Positions 35,479 through 44,822 are shown, numbered from the stretch's first letter. The stretch is DNA of 64,000 bases from Bacteroidetes bacterium GWF2_35_48 (GCA_001769125.1 MEOG01000096.1:1-64000), one strand, 5' to 3'. Notes: generated by a model from the sequence alone, not told the origin. Numbers and translations are program-made.

Positions 35479-37020
35479 ATGAAAAATTTATTTCTTTTAG
35501 TGCTTATTACTATTTTATTTAAAATAGGATTATCACAAAATACACTTTGGTATCTGACTCGTGGCTTAACATCTGATGAAGTTGCGTGGGCTGTAGATAC
35601 AGATGAGGAGGGGAACATCTATTGGGCAATTGAACAGAAAGATCAATGGCCATATTGGTACTACAATATCGCAGCATTTAAAATCAGCTCAGAAGGAGAG
35701 CAGGTATGGCAAAGCGCATCATGGGACAATGGAACAGGATTTAATGATATTGCATTTGTTGCAAAAATAAAAAATGATAATTTATATCTGGCTGGAAGGA
35801 CAGACTCATCAGGTTTTCCAACATCCGGCGATGCTTTGCTCATGTGTTACAATAAAAATAACGGAGAATTGAACTGGGCAAAAAATCTGACTCAAAATCC
35901 CGATTTCGGCTATCAGGAAATTGATGGAATCAATATTGAATCCGATGGAATTTATCTTACAGGATGGACAAACGGAGCAACAACAGATATGGATTTTTTT
36001 ATTTTGAAAACAGATTTTTCAGGCAATACTGTATGGATAAATTCATGGGACTATAATTCGTTAGGTCGGTTTGACGGAGCCAATGGACACATGGTTATGG
36101 ATAATAATTTCATTTATACTGTAGGAAGTATTAACAGAAGCAACATCAGTTCACTTGATGGCGATGGCACTCTGGTATGTTTTAGCAGGGCAAATGGAGC
36201 ATATCAATGGCATGTAGAATGGGACGGAGGATTATACGACGATGCGCTTGGAATGACGATGAGTGCTGACTCAATGCTTTACACAATTGGTTATCTTGGT
36301 ACAATGAATTCTGGTTCACAAATAATGATTCGAAAGTACAATCGCTCCGGTCAATTGCAATGGTTTAAAGAATGGGGAAATACCGGAACCGAAGATACAA
36401 GAGCCATTGTTGCAGATGGAGACAGTATTATTTATGCTGTAGGAACAACATCTTCTTATGGACAAGGCGCAAAAGATATTTTTGTTTTAAAATTAGATGC
36501 ACATGGAAATATTATTGATTCACTTTTCTGGGGAGGCGCATTTGATGAAACAGCTCAGGATGTAGCAATTCATGATGGCATCTTATATATTTCAGGAGAA
36601 ACCAGGAGCTTTGGAAACGGACAAACTAACGGAACATACAGTGTAGATGCTCTTTTGCTTAACATAAATGGCAGAGCCATGCAAGCACCCGATACTTTGA
36701 TGACAGATATTAATTCAGACATTGTTTTTCAAAATGAACAAATCAGTATTTTTCCCAACCCCTTTGATGCAACAACAACTATTTCTATATCGGAGGCTTC
36801 GAGAGCCTCAGCCCCCGATAAAAAACAATTAAAAATCTTTGACATTACAGGAAAACTTGTATTTGAAGACATATATGAGAGTAACACGTATTTGTTGAAT
36901 CGTGGCACGCTGGAGAGTGGGGTTTATTTTGTGGAGGTGGCTGTTGATTTATCGGGCACTTCGACAAGCTCAATGTCCGATAGAGTGAAAATTTACAGAG
37001 GGAAATTAATCGTTAAGTAA
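35479..37020 (+). CDS. T9SS-exported beta-propeller (SBBP-like) surface protein
   Basis: A 513-residue protein with signal peptide (LFLLVLITILFKIGLSQ). Its main body consists of repeated strands of the form DIFVLKLDAHGNIIDSLFWGG, DFFILKTDFSGNTVWIN and MIRKYNRSGQLQWFKEWG, separated by VAxxGxxIYxxG-type turns. These are SBBP/beta-propeller repeats of about 45-60 residues. The C-terminus is a type A T9SS sorting domain with ISIFPNPFDATTTISI and LKIFDITGKLVFED, ending in KLIVK. Two hairpin elements (36788 and 36951) lie in frame in the sorting domain. It starts 5 bases after the previous gene and is likely co-transcribed. Confidence 0.82.
   Translation: MKNLFLLVLITILFKIGLSQNTLWYLTRGLTSDEVAWAVDTDEEGNIYWAIEQKDQWPYWYYNIAAFKISSEGEQVWQSASWDNGTGFNDIAFVAKIKNDNLYLAGRTDSSGFPTSGDALLMCYNKNNGELNWAKNLTQNPDFGYQEIDGINIESDGIYLTGWTNGATTDMDFFILKTDFSGNTVWINSWDYNSLGRFDGANGHMVMDNNFIYTVGSINRSNISSLDGDGTLVCFSRANGAYQWHVEWDGGLYDDALGMTMSADSMLYTIGYLGTMNSGSQIMIRKYNRSGQLQWFKEWGNTGTEDTRAIVADGDSIIYAVGTTSSYGQGAKDIFVLKLDAHGNIIDSLFWGGAFDETAQDVAIHDGILYISGETRSFGNGQTNGTYSVDALLLNINGRAMQAPDTLMTDINSDIVFQNEQISIFPNPFDATTTISISEASRASAPDKKQLKIFDITGKLVFEDIYESNTYLLNRGTLESGVYFVEVAVDLSGTSTSSMSDRVKIYRGKLIVK
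36788..36820. repeat. Hairpin element in coding sequence, arms TATCGG/CCGATA
   Basis: TATCGG (36788-36793) and CCGATA (36815-36820) enclose AGGCTTCGAGAGCCTCAGCCC. It translates as SEASRASAPD in the sorting domain. Confidence 0.7.
36951..36981. repeat. Hairpin element in coding sequence, arms ATCGG/CCGAT
   Basis: ATCGG (36951-36955) and CCGAT (36977-36981) enclose GCACTTCGACAAGCTCAATGT, giving LSGTSTSSMSDR in the protein, a loop absent from the homologous domains. Confidence 0.7.
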
Positions 37021-37051
37021 AAATATTGTCCATCATAAAAATACAAATTTG

Positions 37052-37082
37052 TTTGTTAGTAATGGACAAATTTGTATCTTTG
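37052..37082 (+). promoter_or_regulatory. Promoter of the AAA/DUF4143 gene
   Basis: TTTG (37052-37055), 19 bases, TATCTTTG (37075-37082): a full match to the consensus. The ATG follows 21 bases later. Confidence 0.7.
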
Positions 37083-37103
37083 TAATGAACAAAATATAAT
37101 TTT

Positions 37104-38318
37104 ATGATTTTAAAATCAGTTTTATTGCAAATTATAGAATCTCAAAAATCGATTTTGATTAAAAAAGATTCAGGATTTACAAGAGAAACACTGAAGTCTC
37201 AAATTATTCATGTGTCACATGCATTGATTGTTTCAGGAATCAGAAGATGTGGGAAAAGTACCTTGTTAAATCAAATTCTGAAATTAAAATATGCAGATGC
37301 TTTTTATTTAAATTTTGACGATGCCCGCTTATTTGATTTTGATAAAAACGACTGGAGCAGATTAGATGAGATAATTGCCGATTCAGGCAGTCGTGTATTA
37401 TTTTTCGATGAAATTCAAGTTGTAAAAGAGTGGGAGCGATATATCCGGCAAAAGCTCGATGAACAATTTCGTGTTTTTATTACAGGCTCAAATTCATCCT
37501 TACTAAGTGGAGAGCTTGGAACCAAACTTACGGGCCGACATATCAGCAAGGAGCTTTTTCCATTTTCGTATTCCGAATTTATTGCATTTAAAAAGATGAA
37601 AGCCTCGCCGGTTAGTGTTAGTGATTATATGCAAACGGGCGGTTTTCCTGAATTTGTAAAAACCAAAGACAAGGAAATTTTAAATCATTTTTTTCAGGAT
37701 ATTTTAATTCGTGATATCGCTATGCGTTACTCACTGAAAGATTTAAAAACCCTTCAGAGAGTTGCATTATTTCTTATTTCAAATGTAGGACATCTGATTA
37801 CTGCAACCAAATTAAAAAATCAATTCTCTGTTGGATCTACTTCCACTATAATGGAGTATTTGTCGTATTTTGAAACAGCCTATTTAATGTTTTTTGTTCC
37901 TAAATTCAGTTATTCCATAAAAGCACAAAATATTAACCCAAGAAAAGTATATGCAATTGACACAGGTCTTGTAAATGTAAATTCCGCTTCTTTTTCTGAT
38001 GATTATGGTGCATTATTCGAAAATCTTATTCTTTTACATTTACGCAGAAAGTATAACGAAATATATTATTTTTCAGAAAAAAATGAATGCGATTTTATTG
38101 CTTGTAAAAATGGTAAAGCTGTAGAACTAATTCAGGCTTGTTATGATTTGAATAACGACAATATGGAAAGAGAAACTCAAGGTTTGATGGAGGCTATGCT
38201 GTTTTTCAAAATTAAAAAAGCAAGCATAGTAACACTCAAACAAAGTGATGTGATTAAAATAAATAGTAAAATTATCAATGTGGTTCCTGCAGATGAATTC
38301 TTTATGAAAAATTTATAA
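37104..38318 (+). CDS. AAA_14/DUF4143 ATPase
   Basis: A 404-residue P-loop protein of the family with an N-terminal AAA_14 ATPase and a C-terminal DUF4143 (nuclease-like) domain. Walker A is in SGIRRCGKSTLL, Walker B in RVLFFDEIQVVKEW, and sensor Asn/Ser in ITGSNSSLL; the C-terminal part shows the YFETAYLMFFVPKFSYS and YAIDTGLVN segments, followed by ENLILLHLRRKYNEIYYFSEKNECDFI, where Glu and Asp fit the usual PD-(D/E)xK-like core. The family occurs in large paralogous sets and its role is unproven. It is probably a mobile or accessory gene; the T9SS cargo gene upstream has a different direction of function. Confidence 0.88.
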   Translation: MILKSVLLQIIESQKSILIKKDSGFTRETLKSQIIHVSHALIVSGIRRCGKSTLLNQILKLKYADAFYLNFDDARLFDFDKNDWSRLDEIIADSGSRVLFFDEIQVVKEWERYIRQKLDEQFRVFITGSNSSLLSGELGTKLTGRHISKELFPFSYSEFIAFKKMKASPVSVSDYMQTGGFPEFVKTKDKEILNHFFQDILIRDIAMRYSLKDLKTLQRVALFLISNVGHLITATKLKNQFSVGSTSTIMEYLSYFETAYLMFFVPKFSYSIKAQNINPRKVYAIDTGLVNVNSASFSDDYGALFENLILLHLRRKYNEIYYFSEKNECDFIACKNGKAVELIQACYDLNNDNMERETQGLMEAMLFFKIKKASIVTLKQSDVIKINSKIINVVPADEFFMKNL

Positions 38319-38455
38319 AAGAAATTTCTTTGCTTTAGGGTATTGTCTGTTTTATCCTTCCCTCTTTTCTCCCAGGATAACTCAGCCGAATTCGGTCTTT
38401 TCAGCCTGATCAACCGGAACCAGTATTTTAACTACGAAAGAAAGATCAGGTTTTA
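38319..38455 (+). pseudogene. Possible remnant of a secreted protein gene
   Basis: The frame opened by the stop before 38319 reads KKFLCFRVLSVLSFPLFSQ and then DNSAEFGLFSLINRNQYFNYERKIRF to a stop at about 38455. That looks like a signal peptide with its mature start, but it has no ATG (only a TTG at 38343) and ends after 45 codons. A perfect 11-bp inverted repeat (TACGAAAGAAA, 38433-38443; TTTCTTTCGTA, 38466-38476) overlaps its end. It may be a decayed gene or chance. Confidence 0.25.
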
Positions 38456-38527
38456 GGTTTTAAAATTTCTTTCGTATTGTGGAAAAAAGAAAAAAATTTG
38501 TATTTTAGCAGAGTAAAATTATTTATA

Positions 38528-38830
38528 ATGCATTCTCAAATAATCAAAACTATTGAAAGCAACATCCATCATTTTGGATTTTCAAATCTTGTGGATTTTG
38601 CTGCCAATCAGGCCAAAATGTTTACCCTGTCTAAAATTGAAGAATACAGGAATATTACCAGATATTTTGAAGACAAATACAAAATGTCCTATCGGAAATT
38701 TGAGGCTATAATTAACAAATCTAAAAAAAATGAAAACTTTGATAAAGAGGACGACCTGATGGAATGGAGATTTGCTGAAGAATCTGTAATGCTTTATAAA
38801 AAAGAACTTAAATCCCTTCAAAAGTGCTGA
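38528..38830 (+). CDS. Putative antitoxin partner of the TumE-like protein
   Basis: A 100-residue charged, helical protein with no recognised family. It reads HSQIIKTIESNIHHFGFSNLVDF then LSKIEEYRNITRYFEDKYKMSY and an acidic tail EDDLMEWRFAEESVMLYKKELK. The stop overlaps the GTG start of the next gene by 7 bases, so the two are translationally coupled. Its position and helical nature suit the antitoxin of a pair, by context only. The ATG at 38528 is chosen over an upstream in-frame ATG. Confidence 0.6.
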   Translation: MHSQIIKTIESNIHHFGFSNLVDFAANQAKMFTLSKIEEYRNITRYFEDKYKMSYRKFEAIINKSKKNENFDKEDDLMEWRFAEESVMLYKKELKSLQKC

Positions 38831-39177
38831 ACCTTGTTGAAAAGTACAAGGAAATTATTTCCGATTTTATTGTAAACAAATATATTCAGGAAGGGTCGCT
38901 TTTTTCCTGTCGAATTTTTATTTCATTTATAAATGGCAGTATTCTCGAAATTAAAGATTACCGATTTGCAAATGGCGAACGGAAATATTCATACCATTGG
39001 ATGAATAATAAAAAGAAGTTATTGCTACGATGGGATAATGCACCCCACTGGGAAAATATTTCAACCTTTCCGCATCACAAACACAAAGGAAAGATTGTTT
39101 ATCCTTCGATAGAAACGACTATTGAACAGGTTTTGGAGTATATTTATGCAAATATAAAACAAAAAAACATTAACTAA
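38824..39177 (+). CDS. DUF6516/TumE-like toxin candidate
   Basis: The 117-residue protein begins with GTG. It has the family blocks KYSYHWMNNKKKLLLRWDNAPHWENISTFPHHKH, matching the HW-x(n)-RWDNAPH and FPHHKH pattern of DUF6516, named TumE in toxin-antitoxin annotation. The histidines and Asp in these blocks are probably catalytic. The upstream partner overlaps by 7 bases, as is usual in such pairs. Toxicity is predicted, not shown. Confidence 0.75.
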   Translation: MLNLVEKYKEIISDFIVNKYIQEGSLFSCRIFISFINGSILEIKDYRFANGERKYSYHWMNNKKKLLLRWDNAPHWENISTFPHHKHKGKIVYPSIETTIEQVLEYIYANIKQKNIN

Positions 39178-39188
39178 AATACAGGATT

Positions 39189-40964
39189 ATGAAAAAGTTA
39201 TACATTCTCTTCATTATTACGACCTGCACCCTTTTTGCCACAGCACAAGTTGACTGGATTCTCAACAACACGAATACTTCTAACAACCTGAATGATGCCT
39301 GGTTCATCAATGCCCAGCAGGGCTGGGTGGTGGGTGACAACGGTATCATTCTCCACACTCCGGATGCAGGGTTTCACTGGACCGAACAGACCTCTGGAAT
39401 TAACACGAACCTGAACAGTGTATGTTTTGTTAATTCATTACAGGGATGCGCTGTAGGGATAAATGGTAAAATTCTTACCACTGTAGACGGAGGCGCAACA
39501 TGGACACAGCAGACATCGAATACGACCTATGAATTGAAAGCTGTATTTTTTATTAGTCCGCTTAAAGGTTGGGCTGTTGGGAGTAGTGGTACTATTCTTC
39601 ATACATCAGACGGAGGAGCAACTTGGATTATCCAGACATATAGCTCCCCTCAAAATCTAAAAAATGTTAAGTTTATTAATGATACAATTGGTTATGCAGT
39701 TGGTGCTTTCGGACAGGTTCTGTTCACTCAAAATGCAGGAACAAACTGGGCTATACAAACTACAAATACAGTAATTTCAATTTATGATATTTTTTTAACA
39801 GATACATTGCACGGATGGCTTTGCAGACAAGATGGTAAAACAATGGTAACAAACAATGGAGGAACAACATGGACACAACAGAATACAAACAACACGAAAT
39901 TTCTTACCAGCATATTTTTTCTTGATACTCTTTGTGGATGGACTACAGGACAAGATGGAACCACACTTTATACATCTAACGGAGGAAGTAACTGGCAAAA
40001 TATAACAACTTCAACAGGCAATATAAATACTATCCAAAGCATTTTCTTTGCAAATTCCGGAGCAGGTTGGATGGTAGGAAGTGCAGGTACAGCCTTAAAA
40101 GCTTATGAAATTCAAAATATTTGTTTTGTAACTTTTGATCCTGCTCTAAATAGAAATAAAATAGTATGGGAACCCTTACAAGAAATGGGCATTTCATTTT
40201 ATAAAATTCTCAAATATCAGGCTGGCGGCTTTGTTCCTTTTGATACTGTTTATCATAATGAATTAAGTTTAGCTGTTGATTATGTTTCAGACCCACATAC
40301 GCACGATTTCTACTATTCAATTTCTTCTGTTGATTCATTTGGGAATGAAAATCCAAGGTGCCCGCATCATAGAACCATGTTCCTTCAAGTCTCGCAAGGC
40401 TCACCTGTTACCACAATCAATTTAAACTGGAATGCTTATAAAGATTCATCATACAGTATTATTCCCTCTTACTATATTATCTTTAAAGGGACTTCTCCTG
40501 ATTTAATGGATTCGATAGACTATGTCCCTGCAATGACAGGTCAGGAATATTATGCATGGAGCGATTATGATATAACAACACCCTATTATTATCAGGTGGG
40601 AATACGTATGCCTTTTTCCTGCACTGCAACCGGGGATGCAAAAGACATGTCAGGTCCATTCAGTCAATCACTTTCTAATATCGAAGATAATGGCATTATT
40701 GATAACAATAAAACATTAATTGCTACTGATAATTCCAACTTATTACATATTTACCCGATACCCTCCCATGAAAAGATTCGTGTTTCCATAAATACAAAGA
40801 TGGAATCTGAATATATCATATACAACTCTATCGGGAAAGTTGTTTCGATGGGATTAATTGATCAAAAAATCAATATTGATATATCAAAATATCCGCAGGG
40901 ATTATATCTTATGAAAGTCCTTTCCGGAAAAAATTCGACTGTCAAAAGTTTTATCAAATACTAA
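39189..40964 (+). CDS. T9SS-exported YCF48/BNR beta-propeller protein
   Basis: A 591-residue exported protein with signal peptide (LYILFIITTCTLFATAQ). Six or so repeats of the YCF48/PSII-BNR type follow, each with a GWVVGDNGIILHTPDAGFHW-like core (GWAVGSSGTILHTSDGGATW, GYAVGAFGQVLFTQNAGTNW, GWTTGQDGTTLYTSNGGSNW, GWMVGSAGTAL). A fibronectin-like region (about 315-500) leads to a type A T9SS sorting domain (LHIYPIPSHEKIRVSI, IYNSIGKVVSMG, LYLMKVLSG) and a final KSFIKY. It starts 11 bases after the TumE-like gene but is unlikely to share its role. Surface display is expected. Its sorting domain lacks the TYLLNRGTLESG segment of the neighbours. Confidence 0.87.
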   Translation: MKKLYILFIITTCTLFATAQVDWILNNTNTSNNLNDAWFINAQQGWVVGDNGIILHTPDAGFHWTEQTSGINTNLNSVCFVNSLQGCAVGINGKILTTVDGGATWTQQTSNTTYELKAVFFISPLKGWAVGSSGTILHTSDGGATWIIQTYSSPQNLKNVKFINDTIGYAVGAFGQVLFTQNAGTNWAIQTTNTVISIYDIFLTDTLHGWLCRQDGKTMVTNNGGTTWTQQNTNNTKFLTSIFFLDTLCGWTTGQDGTTLYTSNGGSNWQNITTSTGNINTIQSIFFANSGAGWMVGSAGTALKAYEIQNICFVTFDPALNRNKIVWEPLQEMGISFYKILKYQAGGFVPFDTVYHNELSLAVDYVSDPHTHDFYYSISSVDSFGNENPRCPHHRTMFLQVSQGSPVTTINLNWNAYKDSSYSIIPSYYIIFKGTSPDLMDSIDYVPAMTGQEYYAWSDYDITTPYYYQVGIRMPFSCTATGDAKDMSGPFSQSLSNIEDNGIIDNNKTLIATDNSNLLHIYPIPSHEKIRVSINTKMESEYIIYNSIGKVVSMGLIDQKINIDISKYPQGLYLMKVLSGKNSTVKSFIKY

Positions 40965-41079
40965 AAATTCGAGTGTTTTCTATTGATTAAATCTTTCCTG
41001 CAACAATCATATCAAATAAAATATAATAAGCTTTTAATCTGACAATTTTCACTGCCTGTAGATTTGTTTTTTTTCACTA

Positions 41080-41110
41080 TTGTGTTCCGTTGCTTTATTA
41101 TATATATTTG
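41080..41110 (+). promoter_or_regulatory. Promoter of the S9 peptidase operon
   Basis: TTG (41080-41082), 20 bases, TATATTTG (41103-41110). The peptidase ATG lies 83 bases downstream. The spacer 40965-41079 has no gene. Confidence 0.6.
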
Positions 41111-41193
41111 CCTCTTTACATTTAAAATAATAATTATAGGCAGTGTCGTTTACACGTTTGTGTATGGGAATAACCTTTTTTAAATTCAATTTT

Positions 41194-43299
41194 ATGAAAC
41201 ATTATTATTTATTCATTTCAGTGCTTATGCTGATTATTGTGGCTTCCTGCTGCAGAAACAACGACAACACAAAACCGGCAGAAACAACCCCTGCTCCTGT
41301 GTTCAACAATGATCTCACACCCGAAGAAATTTCTGTCGGTGTTTTAACTCCTGAAATCATGTGGAAGTTTGGAAGGCTCAGTGAAGCCCAGATTTCGCCG
41401 GATGGAAAATTTGTTGTGTATGGAGTTAGGAGATACGATGTTCCTACAAACAGAAGTAAAAACGATCTTTTTATCGTCCCTGCGGAAGGTGGAGAACCTG
41501 TAAAACTAACAGATTCTATTGGTCAGAATATGAATCCGCGTTGGACTTCAGATGGAAAAAGAATTGCTTATCTTTCAGATAAAAGCAGCAGCATGCAAAT
41601 TTGGGAAATGAATCCGGATGGAAAGAATAAAAAACAGGTTTCTGATATTGCAGAGGGTATAAACAGCTTTGAGTATTCTCTTGCCGGAAACAAAGTTTTT
41701 TACACGAAAGATGTAAAGCTTGATAAAACTGCAACAGAAGTTTACGCTGATCTTCCCAACACAAATGTTCGCATCATTGATGATATGATGTACCGTCACT
41801 GGGACAACTGGCACGATTATGCCTACAGCCATATTTTTGTTGCTGATTATTCAAGTGGCAAAATAAATAACGGTGGAGATATTATGAACAATGAAAAATT
41901 TGATGCTCCCCTCTCTCCTTATTTCGATAATGCAGAAATGACCTGGAGTCCCGATGGCAAAATGATTGCTTACACCTGCAAAAAAATGAATGGAAAAGAA
42001 TATGCTGTTTCAACAAATTCTGATATTTATATTTATTATTTAGAAAATGGCAATACCGTTAATATCACAGAAGGCATGCCCGGTTACGACAAGTACCCTG
42101 TTTTTTCAAATAACTCAAAAATGATTGCATGGCAAAGCATGAAAACCCCCGGCTATGAATCGGATAAAGACCGTTTATTTGTTTACGATTTTGAAACCAA
42201 AGAGAAAAAAGATTTAACAAAAGATTTCGATCAGTCGGCCAGCTCTGTTGTTTGGGATAAAGATAATCAAAAATTATTTTTTATTTCCGGAATAAAAGCA
42301 ACATTCCAAATCTACACTTGTGAAATAGCTACAAATAAAATCACACAACTCACAAAAGGTGTTCACGATTATCATGTAATCAAAAAAATAGGTTCAACGC
42401 TTATAGGAGAGAAAACTTCAATGGTAATGGCTAATGAAATTTTCAAAATTGATGAAAATTTAGGCGCTGAAAAACAAATTACGTTTACGAATAAAAATAT
42501 TTACGATAAAATTGAAATGGGTAAAATTGAAGAACGATGGGTGAAAACAAGCGACAATAAAGATATGCTTGTATGGCTGATTTATCCGCCCAAATTCGAC
42601 CCTTCAAAAAAATATCCGTCAGTTATGTTTTGCAACGGAGGGCCACAGAGCGCAGTAAGTCAATTCTTCTCTTTCCGCTGGAATTTCCAGATGATGGCTG
42701 CAAATGGCTATGTTGTGATTGCTCCCAACAGAAGAGGACTTCCAACTTTCGGATCTGAATGGAACGACCAGATTGCCGGCGACTATGGAGGTCAAAACAT
42801 GAAAGATTATTTATCAGCTGTGGATGCAATGAAAAAAGAAAAGTTCATTGACCCGGAAAAAGTAGGATGTGTTGGACCAAGCTATGGAGGTTACTCTGTT
42901 TATTATCTTGCCGGACGTCATCAGAAAAGATTTAAGGCTTTTATAGCGCATTGCGGGATGTTTAATTTAGAAAGCCAATACGGATCAACCGAAGAATATT
43001 TCTTCGTGAATCACGATCTGGAAGGACCTTACTGGAACGACCCAAAACCAAAAAGCTACAGTTTCTCTCCACACCTGTATGTTCAGAATTGGGATACTCC
43101 GATTTTAATTATTTCTGGTGGCAAAGATTTCAGAATACCTTACACACAATCCATGGAAGCATTTAATGCAGCGCAATTGCGTGGTATTCCCAGCAGATTT
43201 TTATTTTTCCCGGAAGAAACACATTTTGTGGTTAAGCCTCAAAATGCAATACTTTGGCAGCGTGAATTCAGAGGTTGGTTGGACAAATATGTAAAATAA
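41194..43299 (+). CDS. S9 family prolyl oligopeptidase-type lipoprotein
   Basis: A 701-residue peptidase with a lipoprotein signal (HYYLFISVLMLIIVASC) and a WD40-like beta-propeller (SPDGKFVVYGVRRYD, WTSDGKRIAYLSDKSS, WSPDGKMIAYTCKK) in front of an alpha/beta-hydrolase domain. The triad is complete: nucleophile Ser563 in GPSYGGYSVYY, Asp645 in SGGKDFRIPYTQS, His677 in EETHFV. This fits dipeptidyl-peptidase IV-like or acylaminoacyl-peptidase relatives, probably for peptide use outside the cytoplasm. The ATG at 41194 gives a clean lipoprotein signal; a GTG at 41143 would be in frame but adds unneeded residues. The MFS gene follows 11 bases later. Confidence 0.92.
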   Translation: MKHYYLFISVLMLIIVASCCRNNDNTKPAETTPAPVFNNDLTPEEISVGVLTPEIMWKFGRLSEAQISPDGKFVVYGVRRYDVPTNRSKNDLFIVPAEGGEPVKLTDSIGQNMNPRWTSDGKRIAYLSDKSSSMQIWEMNPDGKNKKQVSDIAEGINSFEYSLAGNKVFYTKDVKLDKTATEVYADLPNTNVRIIDDMMYRHWDNWHDYAYSHIFVADYSSGKINNGGDIMNNEKFDAPLSPYFDNAEMTWSPDGKMIAYTCKKMNGKEYAVSTNSDIYIYYLENGNTVNITEGMPGYDKYPVFSNNSKMIAWQSMKTPGYESDKDRLFVYDFETKEKKDLTKDFDQSASSVVWDKDNQKLFFISGIKATFQIYTCEIATNKITQLTKGVHDYHVIKKIGSTLIGEKTSMVMANEIFKIDENLGAEKQITFTNKNIYDKIEMGKIEERWVKTSDNKDMLVWLIYPPKFDPSKKYPSVMFCNGGPQSAVSQFFSFRWNFQMMAANGYVVIAPNRRGLPTFGSEWNDQIAGDYGGQNMKDYLSAVDAMKKEKFIDPEKVGCVGPSYGGYSVYYLAGRHQKRFKAFIAHCGMFNLESQYGSTEEYFFVNHDLEGPYWNDPKPKSYSFSPHLYVQNWDTPILIISGGKDFRIPYTQSMEAFNAAQLRGIPSRFLFFPEETHFVVKPQNAILWQREFRGWLDKYVK

Positions 43300-43310
43300 A
43301 AAAGTTCCAA

Positions 43311-44801
43311 ATGAAACAAAAACCTTCGCTATCTTTCTGGCAAATCTGGAACATGAGTTTCGGATTTCTCGGTATTCAGTTTGGATTTGCATTGCAGAAT
43401 GCCAATGTAAGCAGAATATTTGAAACGCTCGGAGCCAAAGTAGAAGACATTCCTATTCTTTGGGTTGCTGCTCCTGTTACGGGTTTGCTAATACAGCCTA
43501 TAATCGGATATTACAGCGATAAAACCTGGTGCCGATGGGGAAGACGCAGACCTTATTTCTTCGCAGGTGCTATGCTGGCTTCTATAGCTCTTTTTGTGAT
43601 GCCAAATTCTCCCGCACTTTGGATTGCAGCCGGAATGCTCTGGATAATGGATGCTTCAATTAATGTTTCTATGGAACCTTTTCGCGCATTTGTCGGAGAC
43701 ATGCTACCAGAAAAACAACGTACCATTGGCTTCGCAACACAAAGTTTTTTCATCGGACTTGGTGCTGTCGTAGCATCTGCGCTTCCCTACATCATGACGA
43801 ACTGGCTTGGCATTTCTAATACTGCGGCTCCTGGCTCTATTCCTGATTCTGTAAAATTTTCATTTTATATCGGTGGTTTTGCTTTTTTCGGTGCTGTTTT
43901 GTGGACGGTTCTCAGAACAAAAGAATACCCGCCCGATGAACTACTTTCTTTTGAAAAAGAAACCCCGGATGCAAATGTGGAAGCCGACTTAGATATTTCA
44001 AAAAATAAAAATAAAAAAATGCTGTGGGCGTCCTTATTTGCAATTATCGGTTTGATATTTTCATTTATCATATACAATCAGGAGCTTCATAAAGATTTAT
44101 ATATTTTCTCATTTGGAATTTTTGCGTTGGGCATTTTTTATTTTGTTGCAGGAATGCTCGAAAATTCTGGAAAATCGAAAAGCGGACTTGTCCAAATTCT
44201 TAATGATATGGCTGCCATGCCGAAAACAATGAAGCATCTGGCTGTAGTGCAATTTTTCTCATGGTTTGCCTTATTTGCCATGTGGATTTACACAACGAGT
44301 GCTGTAACAAAACATATATACGGAACCTCAGACCCTGCATCTGAACTATACAATACCGGCGCAAACTGGATAGGAATATGCTTTGCTGCATATAATGGCT
44401 TTGCTGCGCTTGTGGCATTCCTGCTACCCGTAATTGCAAAATACACAAGCAAAAAAACTACACACGCTATTGCGTTAACTGCGGGAGGAATGGGCTTGAT
44501 AAGTATTTACTTCATTCAAAATCCAAATCTGCTTCTTGTTTCAATGGTCGGTGTTGGTCTTGCATGGGCAAGCATTTTATCTATGCCTTATGCAATATTA
44601 ACGGGTTCGCTGCCTGTTAAAAAGCTCGGTCTTTACATGGGAATTTTTAATTTCTTTATTGTCATTCCGCAAATTCTCGCTGCCAGCTTGCTCGGCTTTT
44701 TTACAAAATATCTATTTGACGGAAATGCAATTTATACTCTTGTTCTCGGAGGTTTCGCTATGATTATAGGTGCAGTCGTAGTATTGTTTATAAAAGAATA
44801 A
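43311..44801 (+). CDS. MFS transporter of the GPH/SLC45 sugar type
   Basis: The 496-residue membrane protein has 12 predicted hydrophobic segments. The N-terminal half shows LSFWQIWNMSFGFLGIQFGFALQNANVSRIFETLGA, then PIIGYYSDKTWCRWGRRRPYFFAGA, the DxxWxRWGRRRPY loop typical of SLC45/GPH sucrose or maltose-type transporters. Substrates are probably sugars, although glycosides cannot be excluded. The start at 43311 (MKQKPSLSFW) is preferred over the frame to 43275 because that overlaps the peptidase. It is likely co-transcribed with the peptidase, an odd partner for a sugar carrier. Confidence 0.87.
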   Translation: MKQKPSLSFWQIWNMSFGFLGIQFGFALQNANVSRIFETLGAKVEDIPILWVAAPVTGLLIQPIIGYYSDKTWCRWGRRRPYFFAGAMLASIALFVMPNSPALWIAAGMLWIMDASINVSMEPFRAFVGDMLPEKQRTIGFATQSFFIGLGAVVASALPYIMTNWLGISNTAAPGSIPDSVKFSFYIGGFAFFGAVLWTVLRTKEYPPDELLSFEKETPDANVEADLDISKNKNKKMLWASLFAIIGLIFSFIIYNQELHKDLYIFSFGIFALGIFYFVAGMLENSGKSKSGLVQILNDMAAMPKTMKHLAVVQFFSWFALFAMWIYTTSAVTKHIYGTSDPASELYNTGANWIGICFAAYNGFAALVAFLLPVIAKYTSKKTTHAIALTAGGMGLISIYFIQNPNLLLVSMVGVGLAWASILSMPYAILTGSLPVKKLGLYMGIFNFFIVIPQILAASLLGFFTKYLFDGNAIYTLVLGGFAMIIGAVVVLFIKE

Positions 44802-44814
44802 TTTTCTATTTTTA

Positions 44815-44822
44815 TACCTTTG
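44815..44822 (+). promoter_or_regulatory. Putative -7 element of the dacB gene
   Basis: TACCTTTG fits TAnnTTTG and lies 14 bases before the GTG start. No TTG is at the expected spacing. Confidence 0.35.
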
